This document shows, piece by piece, positions 16,038-23,618 of a stretch of 23,618 nt of DNA. Source of the stretch: JBBDIM01 sp040880405 (GTDB lineage Bacteria; Planctomycetota; Planctomycetia; Pirellulales; Pirellulaceae); assembly GCA_040880405.1 (NCBI GenBank), contig JBBDIM010000119.1, forward strand, positions 1 through 23,618. Reading direction: 5' to 3'. The position numbers and the translations under genes were made by a program. Under the pieces are notes generated by a model that did not search any database, was not told the DNA's origin, and saw only the letters and a list, made by a program, of their open reading frames with translations. How positions within the stretch are numbered: the stretch's first letter is position 1; each line of letters starts with the position of its first letter.

Positions 16038-17011
16038 CCCTCGTTTTGAATCGCGGCCACCACCATCGCATGCAGGTGACCGTTGGTGGCGATGATGCCG
16101 GAATTGCTGGAGAGGGTGCTGCCCCGTGAGAAGTCGAGCGGTTGACCAGTGATGTCGGTGACTTTGCCACCCGCCTCTTCGATCACGAGACATCCGGCGG
16201 CGTGATCCCAGATTTTCTCCTGATACCCTTTGCTGGTCGGCAATCGCAGGTAGATGTCGGCCTGTCCCCGAGCCACGGTGGCATACTTCGCTTGGCTGTC
16301 CATCCGGACCGAGGGTTTGTTGATTCCCAGCAGCGTCTGCAAGCTGGCGGAGCGGCCATGATCGCTATGGTCCGATTCAACCGATTCGCACAACACGGCG
16401 TCTTGGCTGGATGCCGTCTCGGTAACGCGAACCGATTCGATGTGTTCCAGGTGTTCGAGGGGACGCACATTCGCTCCTCGGCCGCGGACCGCGGTAAACA
16501 GCAAACCGGTGTGTTGACCATCGCCTGAAATCAGGTTGGGACAGGCCATTGCCGCGACGGTCACTTGGCCATCGATCAGTAGGGCCAGGGCCACGGCATA
16601 CTGCTCCCCTCGTAAAAATCCTTTCGTGCCATCGATTGGATCGAGTGTCCAGGCCCGCTCGGCGGGGTCGCGGTGATCGCCGGCGTCGATCCAGGCCAAA
16701 ACCTGGTCCGTCGTCGCGTCCGGCACGATCTTTTGGACTTCGGTCAGGACCCGATTCATCAGGGTCGCTTGCTCCGTTTGGCGGAGCTCCTCGGAACCTT
16801 CTTCGCCGATCACCAGGTCCGTGGAAAAATGGGCCAGGATCTCTCGACAAACCAAGGCCTGACTGCCGAAGTCGGCCACGGTTACGGGGCTACGATCCGC
16901 CTTGGCCAGTTCGGCGAAATCGGCACTGGACTGAACCCGGCGGCACAGTTTTGCTGCTGTGGAAACAGCGGTAACCGCAACCTCTAGTTCCTGCTGCCAA
17001 GTGTTCGCCAT
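16034..17011 (-). CDS. cysQ: 3'(2'),5'-bisphosphate nucleotidase, CysQ/HAL2-like (inositol monophosphatase superfamily)
   Basis: A 325-residue Mg-dependent phosphatase from the ATG at 17011; an upstream TTG would add three residues. Metal and phosphate motifs: SPVTVAD at 41-47, GEEGSE with E70, DPIDGTKGFLRG starting at D124, and WDHAAGCLVIEEAGG with D269. The DGTKGFLRG form favours the PAP phosphatase (HAL2/CysQ) branch over inositol monophosphatase. It would hydrolyse 3'-phosphoadenosine 5'-phosphate to AMP, protecting sulfur assimilation and RNA turnover. It is transcribed toward the Rieske gene, and the tails overlap by 4 bp (ttaa at 16034-16037 serves both stops). Substrate choice is inferred from family. 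Confidence 0.85.
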   Translation of the reverse strand: MANTWQQELEVAVTAVSTAAKLCRRVQSSADFAELAKADRSPVTVADFGSQALVCREILAHFSTDLVIGEEGSEELRQTEQATLMNRVLTEVQKIVPDATTDQVLAWIDAGDHRDPAERAWTLDPIDGTKGFLRGEQYAVALALLIDGQVTVAAMACPNLISGDGQHTGLLFTAVRGRGANVRPLEHLEHIESVRVTETASSQDAVLCESVESDHSDHGRSASLQTLLGINKPSVRMDSQAKYATVARGQADIYLRLPTSKGYQEKIWDHAAGCLVIEEAGGKVTDITGQPLDFSRGSTLSSNSGIIATNGHLHAMVVAAIQNEG

Positions 17012-17157
17012 AACGTCCAAACGCCTTTCTCACCGCCCCGGAGTGGCGGTTCTTGTGTGAAGCGGAGAATCGATCTACGATCGAGGCTTAGTCTAAGACA
17101 ACGCCTTACAAGCCCACAACCACCCTTGCTCGGCTTTCCGAAAAGGCCACTATCGCC

Positions 17158-18039
17158 ATGCAAACCCTGACCGCCGAACTGCTGTTTGACGCCCAGGCGA
17201 CCCTGGCCGAGGGACCCGCCTGGGATGATCGCCTCGATCGCCTGATATGGGTTGATATTGAGCGGAACACGATCAACCGCTTCGATCCAGCGACAAATCG
17301 GAATGAATCGTGGTCGGTCGGGATGCATGTTGGGTTTGCGGTACCGACTGACGCCGGCGACATCGTCGCCGGAACCCGGGATGGAATCATTCGTTTGGAT
17401 CCGCAGTTGGGTTCGATCGTCTCTTTGGTAGATCCGGAGAGTGACATTCCCAGCAATCGGTTCAACGATGGAAAGTGTGATCCCCGGGGAAGACTGTTCG
17501 CCGGATCGATTTCCTACGATCGGATCAAAGGGGATGCCAGCCTGTTTCGGATCGACGAGGACTTGTCCGTGAAGAAAGTCGTGAGCGGGTCAACAAACTC
17601 CAATGGGCTTTGTTGGTCCGCCGATGAAACGACCTTCTACTATATCGATACCCCCACCCGGCAAATCGACGCCTTCGAATACGACGTAGAGACGGGGGAA
17701 ATCTCGAATCGCCGTACAATTATCAGCGTGCCGGAAGATCTGGGAAAACCGGATGGAATGACGATCGACCAGGAAGGCAAGCTGTGGGTTGGAATGTTTC
17801 GTGGAAACGGCGTGACCCGGTGGGATCCCACGACGGGCGATTTGATTGCCAAGATCGAGCTCCCCTGTCCTAATGTCACCTCCTGCTGTTTTGGTGGACA
17901 CAACTTCGAACAACTGTTCATCACCACCGCCCGAGCCGGGATGTCGCCTGAGGCCTTAGAGCAACACCCACTCGCCGGAGGCCTGTTTATAGCTGAGCCG
18001 GGCGTTGGTGGTTGGCCAACTCGTCGATTTGCCGGATAG
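17158..18039 (+). CDS. SMP-30/gluconolactonase/LRE family lactonase
   Basis: A 293-residue protein with the six-bladed propeller pattern of the SMP-30 family. The metal ligands of SMP-30 line up: E18 (LAEGPAWD), N103 (SNRFNDGKCDPRGR), N149 (TNSNGLCWS) and D199 (GKPDGMTID). Typical phrases are LIWVDI, GRLFAG and LWVGMF. There is no signal peptide, so it is probably cytoplasmic, hydrolysing a sugar lactone in a non-phosphorylated sugar pathway; the exact lactone is not known. It diverges from the CysQ-like gene with 146 bp between starts. No strong Shine-Dalgarno sequence is seen. Confidence 0.92.
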   Translation: MQTLTAELLFDAQATLAEGPAWDDRLDRLIWVDIERNTINRFDPATNRNESWSVGMHVGFAVPTDAGDIVAGTRDGIIRLDPQLGSIVSLVDPESDIPSNRFNDGKCDPRGRLFAGSISYDRIKGDASLFRIDEDLSVKKVVSGSTNSNGLCWSADETTFYYIDTPTRQIDAFEYDVETGEISNRRTIISVPEDLGKPDGMTIDQEGKLWVGMFRGNGVTRWDPTTGDLIAKIELPCPNVTSCCFGGHNFEQLFITTARAGMSPEALEQHPLAGGLFIAEPGVGGWPTRRFAG

Positions 18040-18129
18040 GGATTCTTAATTCTCCGGATTGCGGATACGTGTACTTTTGTTTACCATCAAGGGGGGTGCG
18101 GTTTGAACACTATCTCGGAGTAGCCCCCG

Positions 18130-19224
18130 ATGCCTGAAGGAAACATTCCCCAGCGTCGTGTGATTGGCCGTGGTTCCATTGAGAACCCGAAGAATCGCTT
18201 CGAATCGCTCGGATTTCAGGAAGATTGGGAGCATCTCGATCCGTACGACCCCGAGGCGCAGGAGCCGCGTAAGGTAAAAACTGAGTACTTCGACGACGCC
18301 AGCCAGTCGATCATTACCAAAAACAATAGCCCTGATATTGTCTTTAGCCACAGTCTGAATCCCTACCGGGGATGCGCTCATGGGTGTAGTTACTGTTATG
18401 CCCGGCCCTACCACGAGTACCTGGGGTTCAGTGCGGGGTTGGATTTTGAGACCAAGATTATGGTCAAGCGGAATGCCCCGGCGTTGTTTCGGGAATTTCT
18501 CCGCAAGCGAGACTGGAAAGGGGATGTGATCGCCATGAGTGGCGTGACCGACTGCTACCAGGGGGCCGAGCGAAGATTCGAGATTACCCGTGGATGCCTG
18601 GAGGTGGCGCTTGAGGCGCGACAATCATTGGGCATCATCACGAAAAACGCCTTGGTCCGCCGTGATATCGACCTGTTGGGGCCAATGGCCGAAATGAATC
18701 TAGTAGTCGTCAACATTAGCGTCACGTCGCTGCATCAGTCACTGACACGTGTTCTCGAGCCGCAAAGTGGCAGTCCCGCGGCTCGGCTCGCGGCGATTAA
18801 GGCACTTCGCGAGGCGGGTATCCCGGTCAATGTGATGGTGGCTCCGATCATTCCCGGCTTGAACGATTCGGAGATTCCCCGAATTCTGGAGGCAGTGGCC
18901 GATGCGGGGGCCGGTTCCGCCGGATTTACATTGCTCAGACTGCCACATGGCGTGAAGGATATCTTCCTGGAGTGGCTCACGCGAAATGTGCCGGCCGATA
19001 AGGCCCGGATCGTATCTCGAATCCAGGCCTGCCGTGGCGGCGAAGTCAGCGATAGTCGTTTCGGCCAAAGAATGCGGGGTGAGGGGGAAATTGCGAAGCA
19101 GATCGCGGCGACATTTCGCGTCTTTGCCACCAAATTTGGTTTGGCGGGTGAGCGAAGTCGACCCGATCCGACGTTGTTTTGCCCACCAAGAAGGCCCGAG
19201 AACCGGCAACGGGAACTCTTCTGA
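18130..19224 (+). CDS. PA0069-type radical SAM protein (SPL-like family)
   Basis: A 364-residue protein with the 4Fe-4S motif C82-x3-C86-x2-C89 in NPYRGCAHGCSYCYARP, followed by HEYLGFSAGLDFETKI. Family phrases include VIAMSGVTDCYQ, LGIITKNALVRRD and GIPVNVMVAPIIPGLND. It belongs with the PA0069-type proteins, which are relatives of spore photoproduct lyase; the substrate of this group is not established. Length is normal. The ATG at 18130 starts MPEGNIPQRRVIGRG, and the RGSIENPKNRF segment is typical of the family N-terminus. It lies 90 bp after the lactonase gene in the same direction; a shared operon is possible but not evident. Confidence 0.93.
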   Translation: MPEGNIPQRRVIGRGSIENPKNRFESLGFQEDWEHLDPYDPEAQEPRKVKTEYFDDASQSIITKNNSPDIVFSHSLNPYRGCAHGCSYCYARPYHEYLGFSAGLDFETKIMVKRNAPALFREFLRKRDWKGDVIAMSGVTDCYQGAERRFEITRGCLEVALEARQSLGIITKNALVRRDIDLLGPMAEMNLVVVNISVTSLHQSLTRVLEPQSGSPAARLAAIKALREAGIPVNVMVAPIIPGLNDSEIPRILEAVADAGAGSAGFTLLRLPHGVKDIFLEWLTRNVPADKARIVSRIQACRGGEVSDSRFGQRMRGEGEIAKQIAATFRVFATKFGLAGERSRPDPTLFCPPRRPENRQRELF

Positions 19225-19291
19225 CCCCGCCACTGCTTAATCATAAAACCTTCCGATTGGTTGAACTCACGCTCAAAGGCGAGGATAATAG

Positions 19292-19323
19292 TTGACACTG
19301 CCCCCCAAGGGTTCGCCTAGCAT
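19292..19323 (+). promoter_or_regulatory. Weak promoter candidate for the DUF1080 gene
   Basis: TTGACA at 19292-19297 is a perfect -35, but the best -10 (TAGCAT, 19318-19323) is 20 bp away, longer than the usual 16-18. It lies about 50 bp before the ATG. Confidence 0.25.
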
Positions 19324-19369
19324 CTGGGAACCTGCCACCGATTATTTACCCCACCTGGAGTTTGATTCA

Positions 19370-20038
19370 ATGAAACATTTTCTAAGTCTTGCGGTGTGCG
19401 TCTCCCTGTTCTGTGCGTCATCGGTCCGAGCGGAAGAGGAGTGGATCGAACTGTTCAACGGGAAGGATCTAACCGGCTGGATCCAGAAAAATGGGACCGC
19501 CACCTATGAGGTCAAGGATGGAGCGATTGTCGGCACCACAGCCGATGGCAGCCCCAACTCGTTCCTCTGCACGGAAGAGCGATACGGCGATTTTGAACTG
19601 CAATTTGAAGTGAAGATCGACAAAGAGCTGAACTCCGGTGTCCAGATCCGCTCGAAGACCAAGGGGGAGGAAGACCATCGGCCAGGTCAGCCTCATGGCC
19701 GCGTGAACGGTCCGCAGGTTGAAATCGAAGTCCCGGGCGGTGTCTCGGGTTATATTTACGGCGAGGCGACCGGACGGGGTTGGCTCACCCCCGATGATCG
19801 TCGAGAGCGGCACGAGCACTTCAAAACTGACCAGTGGAACGAGTATCGAGTAGTCGCGGAAGGCCCAAAAATTAAAGTCTGGATCAACGGTGAAGAGATC
19901 GACGAACTAGACGATGAGCAAGCATACCACACCCATCCCGTCGGGTTTATCGGTCTTCAGGTGCATGGGATCCCACGCGATAAAGGTCCTTACACCGCCC
20001 GTTGGCGGAATCTGAAGCTGAAGAAAATCGAGCGATGA
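19370..20038 (+). CDS. Secreted DUF1080 (3-keto-disaccharide hydrolase) domain protein
   Basis: A 222-residue exported protein. The start at 19370 is chosen over an upstream TTG at 19292 because it gives a clean signal peptide (MKHFLSLAVCVSLFCASSVRA) and a ggag ribosome binding site 9 nt before. The mature protein begins with WIELFNGKDLTGW, the hallmark of DUF1080, followed by FLCTEERYGDFELQFEVKID, NSGVQIRS, and near the end PVGFIGLQVHG and WRNLKLKKI. The fold is concanavalin-like; some members act as 3-keto-glycoside hydrolases, and the family is greatly expanded in planctomycetes. It is likely periplasmic and acts on modified sugars. A strong terminator closes the gene. Confidence 0.93.
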   Translation: MKHFLSLAVCVSLFCASSVRAEEEWIELFNGKDLTGWIQKNGTATYEVKDGAIVGTTADGSPNSFLCTEERYGDFELQFEVKIDKELNSGVQIRSKTKGEEDHRPGQPHGRVNGPQVEIEVPGGVSGYIYGEATGRGWLTPDDRRERHEHFKTDQWNEYRVVAEGPKIKVWINGEEIDELDDEQAYHTHPVGFIGLQVHGIPRDKGPYTARWRNLKLKKIER

Positions 20039-20096
20039 AATAGTGATCCACAATGAGTGGAACGCTCTATCGTCGAGACAATCATTTGCGTTCTTC

Positions 20097-20128
20097 AGGC
20101 CGCTTGGAAATCCAAGCGGCCTTTTTTT
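20097..20128 (+). terminator. Intrinsic terminator of the DUF1080 gene
   Basis: aggccgcttgga and tccaagcggcct form a perfect 11-12 bp stem over a tiny loop, followed by seven T. It is the clearest terminator in the window. Confidence 0.95.
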
Positions 20129-20621
20129 ATGGAGCTATTGGGACCGAACCGCCATTGCCCAATTCTTCAATTGCTCTGCGATACAAGTCGTCGAGGCTTG
20201 TTTGAGGCTGGGGTGAACGATCAACGCCCAACTTGATTGTTTATTTACCAAGGATGAGAACGTTGGTCGCTCGAAGACCTCAGTCGCGACCAAGACATCG
20301 GAGTGGTAGGACGCAAGAATCTCTCTATTTCATTAACTCGCGTTCTCCGCAAATTGCAGGGTTCTTTAACCGGATTTCGCTGCCACCCCGCAAAATTTCG
20401 GGATTTTTAATGGGATCATTCTTCAAACGGCACGCACGTTGCAATCTAGCCGGGACATGGCGTAGTCCCAGTCGAAACAGAACTTCCTGATTGAAGTCCA
20501 GGTTCGAAATTCCAACGATTCGAAACCTATTACTCGTCGAACTGCGGGTGCCCAACATTCCGACCTCGCGTTTTCGAGGCGGGAACAAGTTTCCACGACT
20601 TATTGAGGAAGGATAATTCAC
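20129..20621. other. Gene-free upstream region of the PRC-barrel gene
   Basis: Nearly 500 bp without a credible gene. A small hairpin, cctcg-cgttttc-gagg, lies at about 20565-20580, and gaggaagg (about 20603-20610) is a good ribosome binding site for the ATG at 20622. The length suggests a long leader or several control sites, but I see no motif I can name. Confidence 0.4.
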
Positions 20622-21122
20622 ATGACACGAAAATCGATATTCACCGCCGGAACTGCTTTGGTGCTAACCACGCTGCTTGCTGTTGGGACCACCACTCAGG
20701 TTCTCGTCGGCCAGGATGGTGTTCAGCAACCGGCTGCTCAGCAGCGAGCGACCACCGCTCGCCACGACGCTAAGGCCGCGCGGGCGTCAATTGTCACCGG
20801 GATGACCGTGCGAAATGTTCAGGGGAAAGATCTTGGAACGATCAATGATCTGATGGTTGATCTCAAAGAGGGCAAGGTCGTCTATGCCGCTTTGACCCGT
20901 GGCGGATTGGCTGGCGTCGGGAGCAGTTATTACGCGATCGATTGGAAGCTGTTTGAATTTAAGCAGCACGAGGATGGCGACTATTTGCTGCTTCGGATCG
21001 ATGACAACGCGTTTGAAAACGCGGAGGGATTCGACACCGACAACTGGCCTGCCCAAGCCGATCAGCGCTGGACCACTAGCGCCAAGCAGTCGGATCAATC
21101 CCGACCGCGGGTTCAAGAGTAA
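20622..21122 (+). CDS. Secreted PRC-barrel domain protein
   Basis: A 166-residue protein with a signal peptide (hydrophobic 7-26). Residues about 55-135 form a PRC-barrel: SIVTGMTVRNVQGKDLGTINDLMVDLKEGKVVYAALTRGG, quoted here in overlapping parts as VTGMTVRNVQGKDLGTI and NDLMVDLKEGKVVYAAL, then a YAIDWKLF strand and YLLLRIDD. The C-terminal 30 residues are polar. Exported PRC-barrel proteins are often small stress- or envelope-associated proteins; the ligand is unknown. The start is supported by gaggaagg 11 nt upstream. A terminator follows, so the gene is transcribed apart from the secreted paralogue 2 gene. Confidence 0.88.
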   Translation: MTRKSIFTAGTALVLTTLLAVGTTTQVLVGQDGVQQPAAQQRATTARHDAKAARASIVTGMTVRNVQGKDLGTINDLMVDLKEGKVVYAALTRGGLAGVGSSYYAIDWKLFEFKQHEDGDYLLLRIDDNAFENAEGFDTDNWPAQADQRWTTSAKQSDQSRPRVQE

Positions 21123-21168
21123 CTAAGGGCTCTGCTTTCGCTGTAAGCGAGAAGGCAAGCCAAGATTG

Positions 21169-21232
21169 GTCCGCTGAATAGCCTGGAGCGTCGGACGCTG
21201 GGAGAACCCGGGCGATTCAGCGGACATTTTTT
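21169..21232 (+). terminator. Intrinsic terminator of the PRC-barrel gene
   Basis: gtccgctgaat (21169-21179) pairs perfectly with attcagcggac (21215-21225), followed by atttttt. The long central part holds a smaller hairpin, gcgtcggacgc. Confidence 0.85.
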
Positions 21233-21278
21233 GTAACGGATTATCAGCAGGCGGATATAGGATTTTCAGGAGACCATT

Positions 21279-22307
21279 ATGAAACGAGTACATCGGCACC
21301 TCGCTCTAACCGGATTGACCGCACTTGGGCTGGTCGTGGGAAGCTTTGGTTTGCAGGCACAAGAAACTGGTGGAATTCGGACCGGCACTCAAGGGGAAAC
21401 CGGCCTTGGTGAGACCGGTAGCCAGCGCGTTCTCGGATCGGACGATGAACGAAGTACCCAAGTCCGAGGTCAGGGAGGTATACAAAGTCAACTGGGAGAA
21501 TCTGCTACCCAAGGGGCTCGATTCCAATCCGGTTCGCAGGGGCAGTGGCAAACACTCGGGCAACCAGGTACTCAAAGTCAATTGCGGGCCTCAGGCTCGG
21601 TCGGATCTCGCCAACAGCGTCTATCCGGGCCGCAAGCGGATCAACAGGGTGTAGGGCAGCAACGGGGCCAGCGGGAGCAAGGGTTCCAGGGGTCGGCCGA
21701 TGCTCAAGGGCAGCGTTCGACGCAAGGTTACCGTGGGCTAGATTCCGATCGATATGAAGATTCTCGGCAACAGTTCCAGGATCAGCGATATCGTGGTGAC
21801 GACGACCGCGACGATCAACGTCGCTATCAGGACCAAAGCAATAGGCGCGATCGGAGTGACGACCGGCAAACCGATAACGATGCTCAAGCCACTTGGCGTT
21901 TCATGCGGCAAGGCAATCGGTGGTGGTATTGGCATCCGGAAAACTACTGGATGTATCATGACAGCAACGATTGGCAGCGGTATCAGGGTTCGGCCCAAGG
22001 ACAGGGCCCAGGCCCGGGGGCCGTGCAGGATCGTACCACCCGCGGTTTCCGTGGCCAGCAAGATCGGGCCGATACCCAGATGGATCAGCGCGGTCGGTAC
22101 CAGCAGGAGGGTCAACCCCAACAGGAAAACCAGCGGCGGCAGAATACCCAAATCGAGGGCCAGTTCCGGGGCAATCTGGATACCCAAGATTCCGGAAGTC
22201 GGCGAGGGGCTGGGATTGATGCGGGCGGTCGTGCCGGGACATCCGGGGGACTTGGCAGCGGTCAAAGCGGTGCCGGTGTCGGCGGAACGATTGGCGCAGA
22301 TCGTTAA
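21279..22307 (+). CDS. Secreted Q/G-rich protein with a tryptophan-rich core (paralogue 2)
   Basis: A 342-residue protein with a signal peptide (hydrophobic 8-25, ending LQAQ). Residues 30-200 are low-complexity and rich in Q, G, R, S and D. The aromatic core at 206-235 reads WRFMRQ, RWWYWHP, NYWMYH, WQRY and aligns without gaps to 166-195 of the 10462-11379 protein. The tail ends GVGGTIGADR, like GGAIGSDR there. I do not recognise a named family. AGGAG at 21268-21272 is a strong ribosome binding site. A terminator lies 45 bp after the stop and then element copy B begins. Its paralogue occupies the mirror position next to copy A, which supports an inversion between the two. Confidence 0.85.
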   Translation: MKRVHRHLALTGLTALGLVVGSFGLQAQETGGIRTGTQGETGLGETGSQRVLGSDDERSTQVRGQGGIQSQLGESATQGARFQSGSQGQWQTLGQPGTQSQLRASGSVGSRQQRLSGPQADQQGVGQQRGQREQGFQGSADAQGQRSTQGYRGLDSDRYEDSRQQFQDQRYRGDDDRDDQRRYQDQSNRRDRSDDRQTDNDAQATWRFMRQGNRWWYWHPENYWMYHDSNDWQRYQGSAQGQGPGPGAVQDRTTRGFRGQQDRADTQMDQRGRYQQEGQPQQENQRRQNTQIEGQFRGNLDTQDSGSRRGAGIDAGGRAGTSGGLGSGQSGAGVGGTIGADR

Positions 22308-22351
22308 CAGATAGGCGAATTAGCTCGCCCTACAATGCAAGGTTTGATGAG

Positions 22352-22397
22352 CGAAACACCCTGCCAGATCTTTGGATTTGGGAGGGTGTTTTCGTTT
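22352..22397 (+). terminator. Probable intrinsic terminator of secreted paralogue 2
   Basis: cgaaacaccct (22352-22362) pairs with agggtgttttcg (22383-22394) with one bulged base; T-rich sequence (gttttcttg) follows. The loop is about 20 nt. Confidence 0.65.
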
Positions 22398-22399
22398 TC

Positions 22400-22796
22400 T
22401 TGCCCCCTCCCTCGGGTTGTTCAACTGAGACTCTTTTACCCCTCTTCTGGTTTTTTCTTGGCCGCCCCTCGGCCAGGTGGTTGGCCCATTCGGGGGTCGC
22501 ACCGGTTGTGGTGTCGGGCCCGTTTTCGGCCCTGTGAGCGCTGTATCTTGTGGACCCCCGATTGGGGAAACGCGCGGCCAAGCGGCCGAGAATTTTAAAA
22601 CCGCAGCCGAGGCCCTCTTCCCTTAATTGGCTCTCACGGACAACAAGGGAAAACACCAGGACCTAAGATACCCCCATTTTGGTGTTTTTTCCGTGGCCGC
22701 GCGGCCAAGGGCTTGTGGATCCCACACGAGATCCTTTGCGACCGCACTTTTGTGAATCTTTACCCCTGCCCGGCGCACTCCGAATTTTCAAACATC
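22400..22796 (+). repeat. Roughly 395-bp structured non-coding element, copy B
   Basis: Inverted relative to copy A at 11797-12196 and about 95% identical by eye, with no length change. It reads toward the RegA-like gene, ending 176 bp before its start. Stem-loops visible: tggccg/cggcca at 22459-22475; a GC stem at 22516-22532; ttccctt/aagggaa at 22618-22651; ggaaaacacca/tggtgttttttcc at 22648-22692; and the perfect palindrome tggccgcgcggcca at 22694-22707. A long-range pair, gtatctt (22543-22549) with aagatac (22665-22671), is also present. It could be a leader RNA, a free small RNA or a non-autonomous mobile repeat. Confidence 0.85.
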
Positions 22797-22954
22797 CGCC
22801 CCAATTCTAGCGGATCGTTCGCGAAATTCTCGGTTCGCGATTCAGCCCCATTGGTTACCGTCCACTTCCCGAGGCCCGATTTTCCGTCCTCGTGAACGCT
22901 CCTGAGTTTTTTTCGGTAAGATGAATGCAGAGCGATGTTTTTTGTTGCAACCTG

Positions 22955-22962
22955 TAGGGGGA
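22955..22962 (+). promoter_or_regulatory. Ribosome binding site of the RegA-like gene
   Basis: The G-rich string agggggag ends 10 nt before the GTG at 22973. It decides the start, because the GTG at 22963 is out of frame and no upstream ATG is in frame. Confidence 0.65.
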
Positions 22963-22972
22963 GTGGACGCGG

Positions 22973-23506
22973 GTGGCCCGGCCAACGATTTTGCTTGTCG
23001 ATGATGACGATACCCTCCGGAACCGTCTTACCAGGGCGTTTGTCGCCCGGGGATATGATGTCTATGCCGCCAGCGGCAAGGAGGATGCGATTGCCCAAGC
23101 GAGAGAGGCGCAGCCAGAGCGGGCAGTGCTCGACCTGAAAATGCCGGAGACTTCGGGGATTGAGGTCCTTCGCGAATTGTTGCGGGTCTCCCCTCTGACG
23201 CAGGCGGTTATTTTGACCGGTTATGGGAGTATCACCAACGCGGTCGAGGCGATGCGATTGGGTGCGGTCCACTATCTGAGCAAGCCCGCCGACGCGGATG
23301 AGATTCTCGCGGCCTTTGAAGGGGAGCCGGCGGCCGAGCAGCGGCATCATGAACCGGCTTACAGCCCACCCTCCTTGGCGGAGGCGGAATGGGAACATAT
23401 CCACCGGGTGCTCGAAGATTGCGGCGGCAACCTTTCCGAAGCGGCCCGACTATTGGATATCCCGCGGCGGACGCTGCAGCGAAAATTGAAGCGGCTTGCC
23501 CCATAA
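22973..23506 (+). CDS. regA: RegA/PrrA/ActR-type response regulator
   Basis: A 177-residue DNA-binding regulator starting at GTG. The receiver domain (about 4-118) has the acidic pocket VDDDD (9-13), the phospho-acceptor D54 in VLDLKMPE, T82 in ILTGYGS and K104 in LSKPAD. After a short linker comes a Fis-type helix-turn-helix at about 144-175: CGGNLSEAARLLDIPRRTLQ, then RKLKRL. Length, single short linker and the RRTLQRKL recognition helix are typical of RegA/PrrA, which control respiration and redox genes and are activated by RegB. No kinase gene is adjacent; the RegB-like gene lies at 12361-13707 on the other strand, at the far end of the segment bounded by the two repeats. Element copy B lies directly upstream and may form part of its leader. 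Confidence 0.92.
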   Translation: MARPTILLVDDDDTLRNRLTRAFVARGYDVYAASGKEDAIAQAREAQPERAVLDLKMPETSGIEVLRELLRVSPLTQAVILTGYGSITNAVEAMRLGAVHYLSKPADADEILAAFEGEPAAEQRHHEPAYSPPSLAEAEWEHIHRVLEDCGGNLSEAARLLDIPRRTLQRKLKRLAP

Positions 23507-23618
23507 CCCGAATCGGGTGCGATCCGGCATGTGCGCAGCCTGCGACCGGAATCCCCGTCATTTTCGGTTGTTGAAGTTTCCCGTGGTGCCTGACGGCCCG
23601 CTTGCCGCGTGAGCCGAA

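Larger units (their letters stand above)
12197..22399. other. Segment bounded by inverted copies of the element; probable inversion
   Basis: Copies A and B face each other across this segment. Reversing it would place the RegB-like gene at about 20890-22236 on the plus strand, just ahead of the RegA-like gene at 22973, and the secreted paralogue 2 on the minus strand at about 12290-13318, just behind paralogue 1. Both junctions then join related genes in the same direction. That double match is the evidence; whether the inversion is ancient or still switching cannot be told from one sequence. Confidence 0.65.

Noticed and set aside
20129..20621. Possible tRNA or small RNA gene in the gene-free stretch before the PRC-barrel gene
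   Set aside because: I could find no cloverleaf and no T-loop-like motif; only a weak hairpin is visible.
22335..22598. An open frame within element copy B, and other frames on both strands of the element
   Set aside because: Copy A does not keep a matching protein, the frames have no family resemblance, and the two copies differ without regard to codon position.
11797..22796. A composite transposon bounded by inverted insertion sequences
   Set aside because: The bounding elements encode no transposase, have no terminal inverted repeats, and the enclosed genes are ordinary chromosomal ones.

Overview
The window looks like chromosomal DNA of a planctomycete of the Pirellulales type. The clues are a giant secreted protein joining a ThuA-like domain, a PVC-type dehydrogenase propeller, HEAT-like repeats and a c-type haem site; a secreted DUF1080 protein; glutamine/glycine-rich secreted proteins; sparse Shine-Dalgarno use; and many dispersed palindromes. 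This placement is inference from gene content, not from a marker gene.

Layout. 1-4651: the giant secreted cytochrome/dehydrogenase-like protein. 4814-8452: a single-chain MmeI-like (type IIL) restriction-modification enzyme whose linker carries three in-frame palindromic repeats. 8453-10380: almost 2 kb without a credible gene, packed with about ten families of imperfect palindromes. 10462-11379 (-): a secreted Q/G-rich protein with a tryptophan-rich core. 11797-12196: copy A of a roughly 395-bp non-coding element. 12361-13707 (-): a RegB/PrrB-type redox sensor kinase. 13876-20038: housekeeping and metabolic genes (one-TM hypothetical protein, DAHP synthase, Rieske protein, CysQ-like phosphatase, SMP-30 family, PA0069-type radical SAM, DUF1080). 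20622-22307: a secreted PRC-barrel protein and a paralogue of the 10462-11379 protein. 22400-22796: copy B of the element, inverted, about 95% identical to copy A with no indels that I can see. 22973-23506: a RegA/PrrA-type response regulator.

The main observation is structural. The two element copies form inverted repeats around a segment of about 10.2 kb. The RegB-like kinase lies at one end of it and the RegA-like regulator just outside the other end. The two secreted paralogues are split in the same way. Inverting the segment on paper puts regB directly upstream of regA in the same direction, and puts the two paralogues in tandem on the minus strand. Both junctions therefore point to a past, or still reversible, inversion through the repeats. 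The element itself is rich in stem-loops and may be a structured RNA, a non-autonomous mobile repeat, or both.

Functionally, RegB and RegA should form one phosphorelay sensing redox or quinone state. The aroG-like and Rieske genes overlap by 4 bp and probably share a transcript; the CysQ-like gene converges on them with a 4-bp tail overlap. The other genes look like independent units, several closed by clear intrinsic terminators.
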